Below the pieces are notes generated by a model. The model searched no databases, was not told the DNA's origin, and was given only the letters and a program-made list of their open reading frames with translations. DNA of 64,000 nt. Source: Hymenobacter sp. UV11 (GTDB taxonomy: Bacteria; Bacteroidota; Bacteroidia; Cytophagales; Hymenobacteraceae). The position numbers and the translations under genes were made by a program. Numbering within the stretch: the stretch's first letter is position 1; every line of letters starts with the position of its first letter. Shown piece by piece: positions 35,109 to 43,601 of this stretch. The stretch is taken from positions 62,001-126,000 of the forward strand of contig NZ_SRII01000010.1 in assembly GCF_004684095.1 (NCBI RefSeq), in the 5' to 3' direction.

Positions 35109-36092
35109 CTAGGCTTTGGCGTAAGTAACTTCCTTCACCGCCTTCAGGATGCGGGCCACGTTGGGCAGCGACGCTTCGATGAGGGTAGGGGCATAGGGCA
35201 GCGGCACGTCGGCACAGGTGATGCGGATAACCGGCGCGTCGAGGTAGTCGAAGGCGCGGCGCTGCACCATGTAGGCCAGCTCGCCCGAGATGCTGGCCAG
35301 CGGCCAGGCTTCCTCAATCACCACCATGCGGTTGGTTTTCTTCACCGAGTTGATGAGCGTATCGTAGTCGATGGGGCGCACCGAGCGCAGGTCGATTACT
35401 TCGGCATTGATGCCCTCCTTGGCCAGCTCGTCGGCAGCGGTGTAGAGCAGCTTCATCATTTTGCCGAAGCTCACTAGCGTTACGTCCTTGCCCTCGCGCA
35501 CCACGTTGGCCCTGCCAATTTCGAGAATGTATTCTTCCTCGGGTACCTCGCCCTTGTCGCCGTACATCAGCTCCGACTCCATGAAAATCACTGGGTCGGG
35601 GTCGCGAATGGCGGCCTTCAGCAGGCCCTTGGCGTCGTAGGGGTTCGAAGGCACTACCACTTTCAGGCCGGGGCAGTTGGCGAACCAGTTCTCAAAGTTC
35701 TGCGAGTGCTGCGACGAGAGCATGCCCGCGTTGCCGGTGGGCCCGCGAAACACGATAGGGCACGAGTACTGCCCGCCCGACATCGAGTAAATCTTGGCCG
35801 CCGAGTTAATCACCTGGTCAATAGCCACCAACGAGAAGTTGAAGGTCATGAACTCGATAATCGGCTTGAGGCCATTGGCCGCCGCGCCTACCCCGATGCC
35901 AGCAAAGCCCAGCTCGGCAATCGGCGTATCAATCACGCGCTCAGGGCCAAACTCGTCGAGCATTCCCTGGCTCACCTTGTAGGCGCCGTTGTACTCGGCC
36001 ACTTCCTCGCCCATCAGGAACACCGACGGGTCGCGGCGCATTTCTTCGCTCATGGCCTCACGCAGGGCCTCGCGGAATTGAATAGTACGCAT
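35109..36092 (-). CDS. pdhB: Pyruvate dehydrogenase E1 component, beta subunit
   Basis: 327 residues. Transketolase-type beta subunit: the start MRTIQFREALREAM is typical. Further features: LMGEEVAEYNGAYKVSQGM, DTPIAELGFAGIGVGAA and MTFNF, then the C-terminal RSVRPIDYDT block. It pairs with an E1 alpha subunit to decarboxylate pyruvate with thiamine diphosphate in the cytoplasm. The alpha, E2 and E3 genes are not in the window, so it is a separated subunit gene as often in Bacteroidota. The length is normal. Confidence 0.95.
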   Translation of the reverse strand: MRTIQFREALREAMSEEMRRDPSVFLMGEEVAEYNGAYKVSQGMLDEFGPERVIDTPIAELGFAGIGVGAAANGLKPIIEFMTFNFSLVAIDQVINSAAKIYSMSGGQYSCPIVFRGPTGNAGMLSSQHSQNFENWFANCPGLKVVVPSNPYDAKGLLKAAIRDPDPVIFMESELMYGDKGEVPEEEYILEIGRANVVREGKDVTLVSFGKMMKLLYTAADELAKEGINAEVIDLRSVRPIDYDTLINSVKKTNRMVVIEEAWPLASISGELAYMVQRRAFDYLDAPVIRITCADVPLPYAPTLIEASLPNVARILKAVKEVTYAKA

Positions 36093-36128
36093 CTGTTAGA
36101 ATAAGTTAACGGGGTAAAGTTAAGGCGT

Positions 36129-36206
36129 AGTAGCGCGGACTTTGTAGTCCGCGCCCGAACGATTAGTGCGGATGGCATAGGTGCGGACTACAAAGTCCGC
36201 GCTACT
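36129..36206. repeat. Palindromic repeat, GTAGCGCGGACT type, copy 1
   Basis: GTAGCGCGGACTTTGTAGTC and the inverted GACTACAAAGTCCGCGCTAC at the right end. The right arm overlaps the stop codon (36202-36204) of the TPR lipoprotein gene. A shorter relative lies at 52131-52164. Confidence 0.85.
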
Positions 36207-38025
36207 TCAGCGCATCCCGGAAGGCAGGCCGTTGCACATAGTCCTGAAACTCCAGGTCCTCGGTGGCCTGGGTGGCCAGGTCGTGGTCGAGGCGAACGGC
36301 CTTTTGCAGCTCATCGGCCATCGTGGCTTCGTCGTGGCGGCGGGCGGCGGCCACGGCTAGGCCGTAGTGCGGGGCGGCTGCCTGCGGGCGCAGGTCAAGG
36401 GCCAAGTGATACTGGGCCGCCGCCGCATCGTAGGCGCCACGCTGCACCAGCAGCAGGCCTTGGTTCAGGTAGTTCTGGTAGCTGGGGCCGGCCAGGCGCA
36501 GGCTGGTGAGCGCCTGCTCGGGCTGGCCCACCTGAATTTCCAGCGCGGCTTTGTCCGAAAAAACCTTGCGCAAAATGTCCCGGTCGCCGCCCAGCTTAAT
36601 GGCGTAGTCGTAGTCCTGCAAGGCCTCCAGGCGCTCCTGGGCGTGGTGGTGGGCCGAGGCCGCGCGGTAAAACAGCTCGGCCGTGGGGTGGCGGTGGGCC
36701 GCCAGTGTGAAGTTGACGGCCGCCCGGTGGTAGTAGTTCTGCTGTACGCGCAGGCTCGATTCCTTTTCGGCGCGCAGGGCCAGCACCGTGCCCAGGTTGT
36801 AAAACGCCTCCCAGCGGGCCGTGCTGGCGGCGGCCAGCTCATAAATGCGCTGCTTCTCGGCCAGCAGGGGGGTAAGGGTGGCCGAGTAGCGCAGCTCCTC
36901 GGGCGTGAGGGCGTCGAGGTCAGCTTCCTTGGCCAGAATTTTCTTGCTCAGAATATACACCTCCGAGTCGTAGCGCTGCGGTGCGGTGTAGGTCACAGCC
37001 ACGGTGCCCCAGCGCAACACGGGGTAGATGTAGTCTTCGAGGTAGTCGAAGTAGCTGAGCTTGTGCAGCGCCTTTTCCTTCTGGGCAAACGTGCCGCGCG
37101 TGTCGTTAATGATACTCACCACCGAATCCTGCTGCGCGGGCTTCAGCACCGAGTGCTGCACCTGGTTGAGCAGCAGCTCCCAGCTGCGGCGGTAGGCCAG
37201 GGTGTCGAACTTAATATCCTCGACCTTATTAAGATACGAAAAGCCTTTCACCCGCTGCTTGTAGTAGTAAAGCAGCATCTTGACGCGCTTGCTGGCCAGC
37301 GCCGGCTGATGGGCATCGGTCGAGTCGGGCGAGTGGCCGGCCGCGATGAGCACGCGCTGGGTGTGCTGGTTCTCGTCAATCAAGTCTTCGAGCGCCGCAA
37401 TGTTGGTGCCCAGGTGCGAGCGGATAAACCACTGGCCCTGGTCAAAATACAGGGGTAGGATACGGGTACCGCTCATCACGTTGCTGGCGTGCTCGGGCAG
37501 CAGCGCCAGCAGGGTATCTTCGAGCACCACGCGGCGCGCGGGGTCCGAAATGCCGCGCGCCACCAGCGTTTCGGTAGTAGCCGTCAGCACTTTGCCGTGA
37601 GGCTTCAGCTCGCGCACCTGGCCGCGGGCCATGAGCTGGCCCGGCGAGCGCTGTGGCGTGTTGGCGATGGTGAAGCGGCGGCGGCTCACCAGCCGGCCCT
37701 TCACCGAGTCGTCGTAGGTAAACTCGCCCTGCGCAAACGAGAGCCTGCCCACCGTGTCGAGGCGCAGGTCGTGGTCGTAATGATATGTCAGCAGCACCTC
37801 GTACACGGCCCCTTTGTGCAGGTGTTTGGCGGCTGCTTTGGCCGTGGCCTCAAAGGGTACCGACTCGCCCACGGCCGTGAGCGGCGTGGGTTCTACCCGC
37901 ACGCGGCGGCCCGCCTCGGCGGCCTTGAGCATGGCGGGTAGGGGCGAGCAGCCGGTGAGCAGGGCCAGTAGCAGACCCGACAGGCTTACCCCCAGCCCCG
38001 GCTTAATAATTGAAAATGAGCGCAA
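36202..38025 (-). CDS. Lipoprotein with TPR repeats, unknown function
   Basis: 607 residues from a TTG start, since no in-frame ATG precedes the signal. The lipobox is SGLLLALLTGCSPLP. The central region has an OmpA-like flavour (RVLIAAGHSPDSTDAHQPALA resembling peptidoglycan-binding loops) but is not a clear match. Residues of about 400-590 form TPR repeats (AERFYNLG-like ARWEAFYNLGTVLALRAEKE and NYLNQGLLLVQRGAYDAAAA). It probably sits at the outer or inner membrane. Its stop codon is inside a palindromic repeat. Confidence 0.65.
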   Translation of the reverse strand: MRSFSIIKPGLGVSLSGLLLALLTGCSPLPAMLKAAEAGRRVRVEPTPLTAVGESVPFEATAKAAAKHLHKGAVYEVLLTYHYDHDLRLDTVGRLSFAQGEFTYDDSVKGRLVSRRRFTIANTPQRSPGQLMARGQVRELKPHGKVLTATTETLVARGISDPARRVVLEDTLLALLPEHASNVMSGTRILPLYFDQGQWFIRSHLGTNIAALEDLIDENQHTQRVLIAAGHSPDSTDAHQPALASKRVKMLLYYYKQRVKGFSYLNKVEDIKFDTLAYRRSWELLLNQVQHSVLKPAQQDSVVSIINDTRGTFAQKEKALHKLSYFDYLEDYIYPVLRWGTVAVTYTAPQRYDSEVYILSKKILAKEADLDALTPEELRYSATLTPLLAEKQRIYELAAASTARWEAFYNLGTVLALRAEKESSLRVQQNYYHRAAVNFTLAAHRHPTAELFYRAASAHHHAQERLEALQDYDYAIKLGGDRDILRKVFSDKAALEIQVGQPEQALTSLRLAGPSYQNYLNQGLLLVQRGAYDAAAAQYHLALDLRPQAAAPHYGLAVAAARRHDEATMADELQKAVRLDHDLATQATEDLEFQDYVQRPAFRDALK

Positions 38026-38060
38026 ATGAAAAAAAATTGGCAGCGGCTAAAATGAGTTAG

Positions 38061-38114
38061 ATGGCAACCCGACCCGTGCCTAAACGTAAGAAGAAGGGTA
38101 ACGTTGGCAGCTAA
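38061..38114 (+). CDS. Possible 17-residue basic peptide
   Basis: An open frame from ATG 38061 to TAA 38112-38114 encodes MATRPVPKRKKKGNVGS. It is strongly basic and lies between two genes, 54 bases before the PspC-like gene. No family is recognised and there is no ribosome-binding evidence. It may be chance. Confidence 0.25.
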   Translation: MATRPVPKRKKKGNVGS

Positions 38115-38168
38115 TTAAGTTGTATATTAGCCCAGCAAAGTTGCAACGCGCCACTCAAAACTCCCTGT

Positions 38169-38387
38169 ATGCATCGCCTTACCGACTTTATCGAATCACA
38201 GTCCTTTGGATTGTGCTCGGCGCTGGGGCAGCGCTGGGGTTTTAGTACGCGCAGCATTCGGCTCTCGTTTGTGTACGCGTCATTCTTCACCTTTGGCTCA
38301 CCCATCGTGCTCTATTTCGCCGGGGTGTTCTGGATAAATATCCGCCGTGCCTGGCGCCAGCAGCGCAGCACCGTGTGGGATTTATAA
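38169..38387 (+). CDS. Small PspC-domain-like membrane protein
   Basis: 72 residues. The sequence GLCSALGQRWGFSTRSIRLS followed by a hydrophobic segment (FFTFGSPIVLYFAGVFWINI) matches the PspC domain: a short amphipathic start, then one membrane helix. It is G+C-poorer than its surroundings. PspC proteins respond to envelope stress. No other psp gene is nearby. Confidence 0.75.
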   Translation: MHRLTDFIESQSFGLCSALGQRWGFSTRSIRLSFVYASFFTFGSPIVLYFAGVFWINIRRAWRQQRSTVWDL

Positions 38388-38441
38388 TCAATGCTTAGTT
38401 CTTGCTGAAGAGGGATAATAAGCAGCTCAAAGTGCCGCGTA

Positions 38442-39479
38442 TTATCCCTTTTTTTTTGAGTATAAATCGGAGAAGTGCCTTTTGCCTCCGGCAAAGTACG
38501 CCCACACCAAGCTGCCCGCGTAGGTACCCGCGCGCTCATTCACGCGCAAATGTGGCCGGGCCAGGCGGCGGCGCTGCCGCCAGTAGCTGAGCTGCCGAAA
38601 AAAGTGCCAGTGCGCCCTACCCACCGCCTGCGCCTCGGGCCAGTTGCGGCCCAGCAAAAAGCGCAGGCCAGCTACCCAATCGAGCAGCAGACGCAGGGCA
38701 AAAGCGCCCACCAACTCACTCGGCGCGGCATTTTTGTAAAGCAGCGCCAGCCCGTTGCGAAAATTAAGGTAGGTTTTACGCGGGCTCGATTTGGGCAAAG
38801 TGCCGCCGCCCACGTGGTGCACTATGCTTGCGCCGCCCGCATACCACACTTCGTAGCCCGCGTTTTGGGCGCGCCAGCAGAAATCGATTTCCTCCATGTG
38901 AGCAAAAAAAGCGGGCTCCAGGCCACCCAGCTCGCGCCAAGTGCTGGCCCGCACCAGGCAGCAGGCGCCGCTGGCCCAGGCCACGGGCCGCGCGTCGTCG
39001 TACTGGCCCCGGTCTGTTTCGAGCGTGTCGAAGAGCCGGCCGCGGCAGAAGGGGTAGGCCAGCCGGTCGAGGTAGCCGCCGCCGCCGCCGGCGTGCTCGA
39101 AGAGGATAGGGTCGCTGTAGGCCAGTATTTTGGGCTGTACCGCCGCAATGCGTGGGTTGCCAGCCAGCAGCGCCCGCAGCGGCGGCAGCCAGCCTGGCTG
39201 CACGGCCACATCAGAGTTTAACAGCACAAAAAACGGGCTGTCGAGCTGGGCCAGGGCGTGGTTATAGCCCTCGCAAAAACCCAGGTTTTCACCGAAAACC
39301 AGCACCTCGACCTGCGGAAAGCCGTGGCGCAGCAGCGGCACCGAGTCGTCGGTCGAGGCATTGTCGGCCACCACCACGCGCGCGCCGGCCGCATGCGCCA
39401 GCACCGCTGGCAAAAACTGTCGCAAAAAATGCTCGCCGTTGTAATTGAGAATTACAATGGCCACGTCGGCGCAGGTCAA
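38442..39479 (-). CDS. Glycosyltransferase family 2
   Basis: 345 residues from a TTG start (no in-frame ATG before the first strand). The GT-A fold is clear: VAIVILNYNGEHFLRQFLP, VVADNASTDDSVPLL, the acceptor-metal region FFVLLNSDVAV and HMEEIDFCWRAQNAGYEVWY. It resembles rhamnosyl- or N-glycosyl-transferases acting on surface polysaccharide. Sugar and acceptor are unknown. No other polysaccharide gene is adjacent. Confidence 0.85.
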   Translation of the reverse strand: MTCADVAIVILNYNGEHFLRQFLPAVLAHAAGARVVVADNASTDDSVPLLRHGFPQVEVLVFGENLGFCEGYNHALAQLDSPFFVLLNSDVAVQPGWLPPLRALLAGNPRIAAVQPKILAYSDPILFEHAGGGGGYLDRLAYPFCRGRLFDTLETDRGQYDDARPVAWASGACCLVRASTWRELGGLEPAFFAHMEEIDFCWRAQNAGYEVWYAGGASIVHHVGGGTLPKSSPRKTYLNFRNGLALLYKNAAPSELVGAFALRLLLDWVAGLRFLLGRNWPEAQAVGRAHWHFFRQLSYWRQRRRLARPHLRVNERAGTYAGSLVWAYFAGGKRHFSDLYSKKKG

Positions 39480-39522
39480 GAGTGAGTGGGTTGGTAAGTA
39501 TTTTTTGTTGATTGTCAGTGCA

Positions 39523-39634
39523 AAAATAGAACGTCATGCTGAGCCTGTCGAAGCATCTCTACCACGCCGCTGGGGTTACCAATCCAACGGCGTAGTAGAG
39601 ATGCTTCGACAGGCTCAGCATGACGTTCTATTTT
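39523..39634. repeat. Palindromic repeat, AACGTCATGCTGA group, copy 4
   Basis: AAAATAGAACGTCATGCTGA and its inverted form at the right end, with inner GCCTGTCGAAGCATCTCTAC arms pairing. It lies between the GT2 and ybaB genes. Confidence 0.85.
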
Positions 39635-39657
39635 ATCTTTCGATTCTGCCCTGACTT

Positions 39658-39996
39658 CTACCCGCCAAAATTACTCAGGTCCAGGCCGGGCAGGTTGGGC
39701 AGCAGGCCGCTGGTTTGGCGCTGTAGCTCGCTTTTGGCCATTTCGCCGGCGGTTTCCAATGCCTTGTTCACGGCCGCTACCACCAGGTCGGGCAGCATCT
39801 CGCGGTCCTCGGGCGTGAGCAGCGACGGGTCAATTTCGAGCTTCACGAGGGTGCGGTGGCCATTGGCAGTAGCTTTTACCAGGCCGCCGCCCGCCTCGCC
39901 GGTGGCGGTAATGTGCTGGAGCTGCCCTTGGGCCTGCTGCATCTTGTCTTGCAGCTCTTTCACCTTACCCATCATGCCCATCATGTCAAATGCCAT
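39658..39996 (-). CDS. ybaB: YbaB/EbfC-family nucleoid-associated protein
   Basis: 112 residues. It starts MAFDMMGMMGKVKELQDKMQ and has the family pattern ITATGEAGGGLVKATANGHR then LEIDPSLLTPEDREMLPDLV. It is a small dimeric DNA-binding protein that shapes the nucleoid. In many bacteria it is next to dnaX-recR, but here it is not. Confidence 0.92.
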   Translation of the reverse strand: MAFDMMGMMGKVKELQDKMQQAQGQLQHITATGEAGGGLVKATANGHRTLVKLEIDPSLLTPEDREMLPDLVVAAVNKALETAGEMAKSELQRQTSGLLPNLPGLDLSNFGG

Positions 39997-40184
39997 AATC
40001 TTATTGTCTTTATTTCCAAGTAGTTGGAAGAATGTATAAAAAATAACGAGCCGGTTTTGCTGTGCCCTACCCGAAGCAGCTAGGCTGCTAGCGAGCGCAG
40101 CAGCCAGCCTACCGATACTAAACCAGCACTACCGGTAAAAAGTGACCTGCCGCCGCAAAACTACCGCCGTTAGTGCCTGGCTGC

Positions 40185-40925
40185 TCAGCGGCCGGTGGGT
40201 CCAAAGCGCTCCGTTAGAATGGCTGTGGGGGGTAGGCCGCTGGCCTGCAAGGTGTTGGCCACGGTTTCGACCAGGCCGGTGGGGCCGCACACGTAGCACT
40301 GCGGGGAGGGGGGTAGGCGGGCCAGCACCTCGGCCAGCATGGGAGCATCGGGGCGGCGCTGGTAGCCGGCCCAGCCGGCCGGGGCCTGGCGGGTGTAGCT
40401 GAGCACCAGCGTGAAGGCGGGGTCGGCCTGCGCCATCGCCTCTAGCTCGGCGTGGTAGATAGCGTCTTCGGGCGTGCGCACTACCAGCAGCAGCAGCGCC
40501 GGCACGCGCAGCCCCACCCGCTGCCGGTGGCGCAGCATAGCCATGAGCGGCACCACGCCCGAGCCGCCGCCCACAAGCAGCAGCGGGGCCGCGCCAGCCG
40601 CGCCGGGCCACACAAAGTAGCCCCCGATGGGCCCGCGCACCGCTAGCAAGTCGCCCACGGCCACGCCTTCAAACAAGTAGCCCGATACTTCGCCGTCGGC
40701 AATCAGCTCCACGGTGAGCTCGATTTCGCCGGTTTGCTCGGGCGGCGAGGCCACGGAGTAGCTGCGCTCGGCCTGGTAGCCGCCCTCGGCCGTGAGGCGC
40801 AGGTCGTAGTGCTGGCCGGCCAGGTGGGGCGTGAAGGCCGGCAGCGCTAGCGTGAAGGTCTTCACGCGCGGCGTTTCTGGCCGAATGGCCGTGACCGTGG
40901 CCTGCTGCCAGTCGAGCCGGCTCAT
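40185..40925 (-). CDS. Ferredoxin-NADP reductase-like FAD oxidoreductase
   Basis: 246 residues. A beta-barrel FAD domain (ERSYSVASPPEQTGEIELTV) and a Rossmann NAD(P) domain (LLLVGGGSGVVPLMAMLRH; CYVCGPTGLVETV) make this a flavin reductase of the ferredoxin-NADP reductase type without an iron-sulfur domain. It overlaps the preceding molybdenum enzyme gene by four bases (ATGA), so it is likely its electron-transfer partner. The C-terminus ends TERFGPTGR, typical of the superfamily. Confidence 0.88.
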   Translation of the reverse strand: MSRLDWQQATVTAIRPETPRVKTFTLALPAFTPHLAGQHYDLRLTAEGGYQAERSYSVASPPEQTGEIELTVELIADGEVSGYLFEGVAVGDLLAVRGPIGGYFVWPGAAGAAPLLLVGGGSGVVPLMAMLRHRQRVGLRVPALLLLVVRTPEDAIYHAELEAMAQADPAFTLVLSYTRQAPAGWAGYQRRPDAPMLAEVLARLPPSPQCYVCGPTGLVETVANTLQASGLPPTAILTERFGPTGR

Positions 40926-41563
40926 AGGCGAATAGCGCCGGTGCCGGCGTCCTCATCGTCGTCGAGGTAGCGCTGCTCTTTCCACGGGTCGCCGCGCATG
41001 CTGTAGCCGGCGCGCTCCCAGAAGCCGGGCTCGTCCTGGGCCGTGAAGCGCAGGCCCTGCACCCATTTAGCGCTTTTCCAGAAATACAGGTGCGGCACCA
41101 CCAGGCGGGCCGGGCCGCCGTGTTCGGGCGCTAGCGGCTCGCCCTCAAACTGCAACCCCACGAAGCCCTTGCCGCCGCGCAGGTCGGCTAGGGGCAGGTT
41201 GGTGGTGTAGCCGCCGTAGCTGAACTCGGTCACGAACTGGGCCTCGGGCTTGAGGCGCACGTGCTCCAGCAGCGTATCCACGCTCACGCCGCGCCAGCGA
41301 GTGTTGAACTTCGACCACTTCGTGACGCAGTGAATGTCGGGGTTGAAGTCCTGCATCGGCAGCTTGTTGAACTCGTCCCAGCTCCACTTCACGGGCTCTT
41401 CTACCAGCCCTTCGAGCCGAAACTCCCACTGGCTGAGTGCGATGCGGGGGGTAGGGCCCGCCGTCAGCACCGGAAAATCGGTGGTTTCGTACTGGCCCGG
41501 CGGCAGCTGGGGGTTGCTTTGGCGCCGGGGACGAAAGCCTTTATTGACAAAAAAATCAGCCAT
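40922..41563 (-). CDS. Cytoplasmic sulfite-oxidase-like molybdenum protein
   Basis: 213 residues, the size of the molybdopterin domain alone. IHCVTKWSKFNTRWRGVSVD contains the Cys that ligates molybdenum in the sulfite oxidase family. APEHGGPARLVVPHLYFWKS is the second pterin-contacting block. No Tat or Sec signal is present, unlike MsrP, so it is cytoplasmic. It overlaps the FAD reductase gene by four bases. The two probably form one redox system, direction and substrate unknown. Confidence 0.85.
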   Translation of the reverse strand: MADFFVNKGFRPRRQSNPQLPPGQYETTDFPVLTAGPTPRIALSQWEFRLEGLVEEPVKWSWDEFNKLPMQDFNPDIHCVTKWSKFNTRWRGVSVDTLLEHVRLKPEAQFVTEFSYGGYTTNLPLADLRGGKGFVGLQFEGEPLAPEHGGPARLVVPHLYFWKSAKWVQGLRFTAQDEPGFWERAGYSMRGDPWKEQRYLDDDEDAGTGAIRL

Positions 41564-41643
41564 AAGCAGAGAAAAAAGCCAGCCGACAAACGGCTGAACG
41601 ATAAGGAAACAGCGCGGCCTAAAAGTAGTTAACCCGCAACCAA

Positions 41644-41690
41644 AAGCTCAGCTTGGCCAGCCGGTTTGCGCGGCTGTCCAAGCTGAGCTT
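41644..41690 (-). terminator. Long hairpin, possible terminator of the isomerase gene
   Basis: 20-base arms (AAGCTCAGCTTGG-C-CAGCCG and CGGCTG-T-CCAAGCTGAGCTT) with a 7-base loop. A CTTTTGG tract follows in the minus direction. Confidence 0.5.
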
Positions 41691-41740
41691 GAGGATGTTC
41701 AGGGGGGTAGGCCGGCATTTGAGGCCGGCCCGCCTACTGC

Positions 41741-43456
41741 TTACCCCAGGTGGCTGAGGGCCGCAGTGAGGGCCGTGAGCACGGTTTGCAGGCTCTTTTC
41801 GGGGTCGGGGCCCAGGTGAATGTGCAGGGCGCGGCGGCCGTTGTCGCGCAGGGCCTCCAGGTCGCCCTGGGCCTGGGCATTCTCAAACGTGCCGAAGGTG
41901 TAGGTGCGGCCGGGCAGCGGCAGGTCCTGCGGGTGGTCGGCGGTGAACTGCACGAATAGGCCGGTGTTGGGGCCGCCTTTGTGGTACTGGCCGGTCGAGT
42001 GCAGGAAGCGCGGGCCGTAGCCCGAGGTAGTGGCAATGCGCAGCTTGTCCTGCACCTGCTGGCGGAAATCGGCGAGCTGCCCGTTGAGCTGCTCGGTTTC
42101 GTGCAGGTAGGCTTGCAGGGTCATAAAATCTCCGGGCTTGGCCTGCTGAAAAAATGCTTGCAGCACGCCGGCGCCGTCCTTGCCCGTCACGTCGCCGTAG
42201 TAGCTCACGCCATCCTGGGTGGCGGCGGGCTGGCCCGAGCTGGGCAGCTGGCCCTTCTCGGTCACTTCTTTCATCAGCTTGTCGGTGGCCGTTTTGGCGG
42301 CCTGCACGTTGGGCTGGTCGAAGGGGTTGATGCCCAGTACGATGCCTACTACGGACGTGGCAATTTCCCAACGGTAAAACTCGCGGCCCAGGTCCGTGGC
42401 CTCCTGCAGGCGGGTGATGATAACCGGGTGGCCGGCCTGCTCCAGCGCCGTCAGCTTGTCGAGGTTTGCCTGGTCGGCAACGTTCTCGTAGCCCACGTAC
42501 ACAAACACGCGGTCCTGGCCGTACTCATCGGGGCGGCCCAGCGGCTCGCCAGCCACCGGCAAAATGCCTTTGCCTTCCTTGCCCGTGCTTTCGGCCAGCA
42601 GCTGCTCCAGCCACAGGCCCAGGCTGCTCAGCGAGTCGGGGGTAATGAGCGTGAGCTTGTCGCGGCCCTGCTGGGCCAGCACGCCCAGCGCCGCGCCCAG
42701 CGCCAGGCCGGGGTTGCCGGCCATCGGGCCCTGCGCGCCGCAGTTGTGCATCATCTCCACGGCGCTGTGCAGCATGGCGCTGATATTGATGCCGTAGAGC
42801 GCCGCCGGCACCAGGCCGAAGTACGTGAGGGCTGAAAAGCGCCCGCCCACTTCCGGGAAGTTCAGGAAAATCTTGCGGAAGCCTTCCTTGGTGGCCTGGT
42901 CCACAAACTTGGAGCCAGGGTCGGTGATGGCCACAAAATGCTCGCCCGCCTTGTCGCCCTTAATCGCCTTCAGCTTGTCATAGAAATAATCGCCGAAGGC
43001 CAGCGGCTCAGCCGTAGTGCCCGACTTGCTGGCCACGATAAACAGCGTGTGCGCCAGGGGGAGCGACTTTTCCAGCTCGGCCACGGTGCCGGGGTCGGTC
43101 GTGTCCAGAATGGACAGCGGCAGGCCCTGCTGCTCAAACGAGCGGTCGAACACAATCGGGGCCATAGTGCTGCCGCCCATGCCCATCACTACTACGTGCT
43201 GAAAGCCCGCCGCTTTCACTTCCTGCACAAACTGCTCAATTTCGCCCACGGCTTTGGTCAGCACCTCGGGGCTGTCGAGCCAGCCCATAAAGCTGCGGAT
43301 GCTCTGCTGCGCCTCGGCGTTCTGAGTCCACAGGGTGGCGTCTTTCTGCCAGAAGCGGGTAGTAAAATCCTGGTCGTTGAGGGCCTGAATTTTGGCGTCG
43401 ATTTCGGCCTGGTACTGCCCCAGGTGGTAGGTGGCAGCAAATGAGTTGTCGGGCAT
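41741..43456 (-). CDS. pgi: Phosphoglucose isomerase of the transaldolase-PGI fusion type, stand-alone
   Basis: 571 residues. SIS domains with HVVVMGMGGSTMAPIVFDRS, VASKSGTTAEPLAFGDYFYD and PDEYGQDRVFVYVGYEN. It is more like the isomerase half of bifunctional transaldolase/phosphoglucose isomerase proteins than like E. coli Pgi. It interconverts glucose 6-phosphate and fructose 6-phosphate in the cytoplasm. No transaldolase domain is present here. The C-terminal part (HIHLGPDPEKSLQTVLTAL) is normal. Confidence 0.85.
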   Translation of the reverse strand: MPDNSFAATYHLGQYQAEIDAKIQALNDQDFTTRFWQKDATLWTQNAEAQQSIRSFMGWLDSPEVLTKAVGEIEQFVQEVKAAGFQHVVVMGMGGSTMAPIVFDRSFEQQGLPLSILDTTDPGTVAELEKSLPLAHTLFIVASKSGTTAEPLAFGDYFYDKLKAIKGDKAGEHFVAITDPGSKFVDQATKEGFRKIFLNFPEVGGRFSALTYFGLVPAALYGINISAMLHSAVEMMHNCGAQGPMAGNPGLALGAALGVLAQQGRDKLTLITPDSLSSLGLWLEQLLAESTGKEGKGILPVAGEPLGRPDEYGQDRVFVYVGYENVADQANLDKLTALEQAGHPVIITRLQEATDLGREFYRWEIATSVVGIVLGINPFDQPNVQAAKTATDKLMKEVTEKGQLPSSGQPAATQDGVSYYGDVTGKDGAGVLQAFFQQAKPGDFMTLQAYLHETEQLNGQLADFRQQVQDKLRIATTSGYGPRFLHSTGQYHKGGPNTGLFVQFTADHPQDLPLPGRTYTFGTFENAQAQGDLEALRDNGRRALHIHLGPDPEKSLQTVLTALTAALSHLG

Positions 43457-43488
43457 GGGGTTTTGATTAATGGATGGTTAACAGTCGT

Positions 43489-43592
43489 TTGTCATTGCGA
43501 GGAGGAACGACGAAGCAATCTTTTCTGGTCGTTGGCGCAATGAAGTGAGCGATTAGGAAAGATTGCTTCGTCGTTCCTCCTCGCAATGACAA
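43489..43592. repeat. Palindromic repeat, GTCATTGCGAG group, copy 3
   Basis: TTGTCATTGCGAGGAGGAAC...GACGAAGCAATC pairs with its inverted arm ending CGCAATGACAA. It lies between minus-strand genes. Confidence 0.9.
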
Positions 43593-43601
43593 TAGGGATA
43601 C

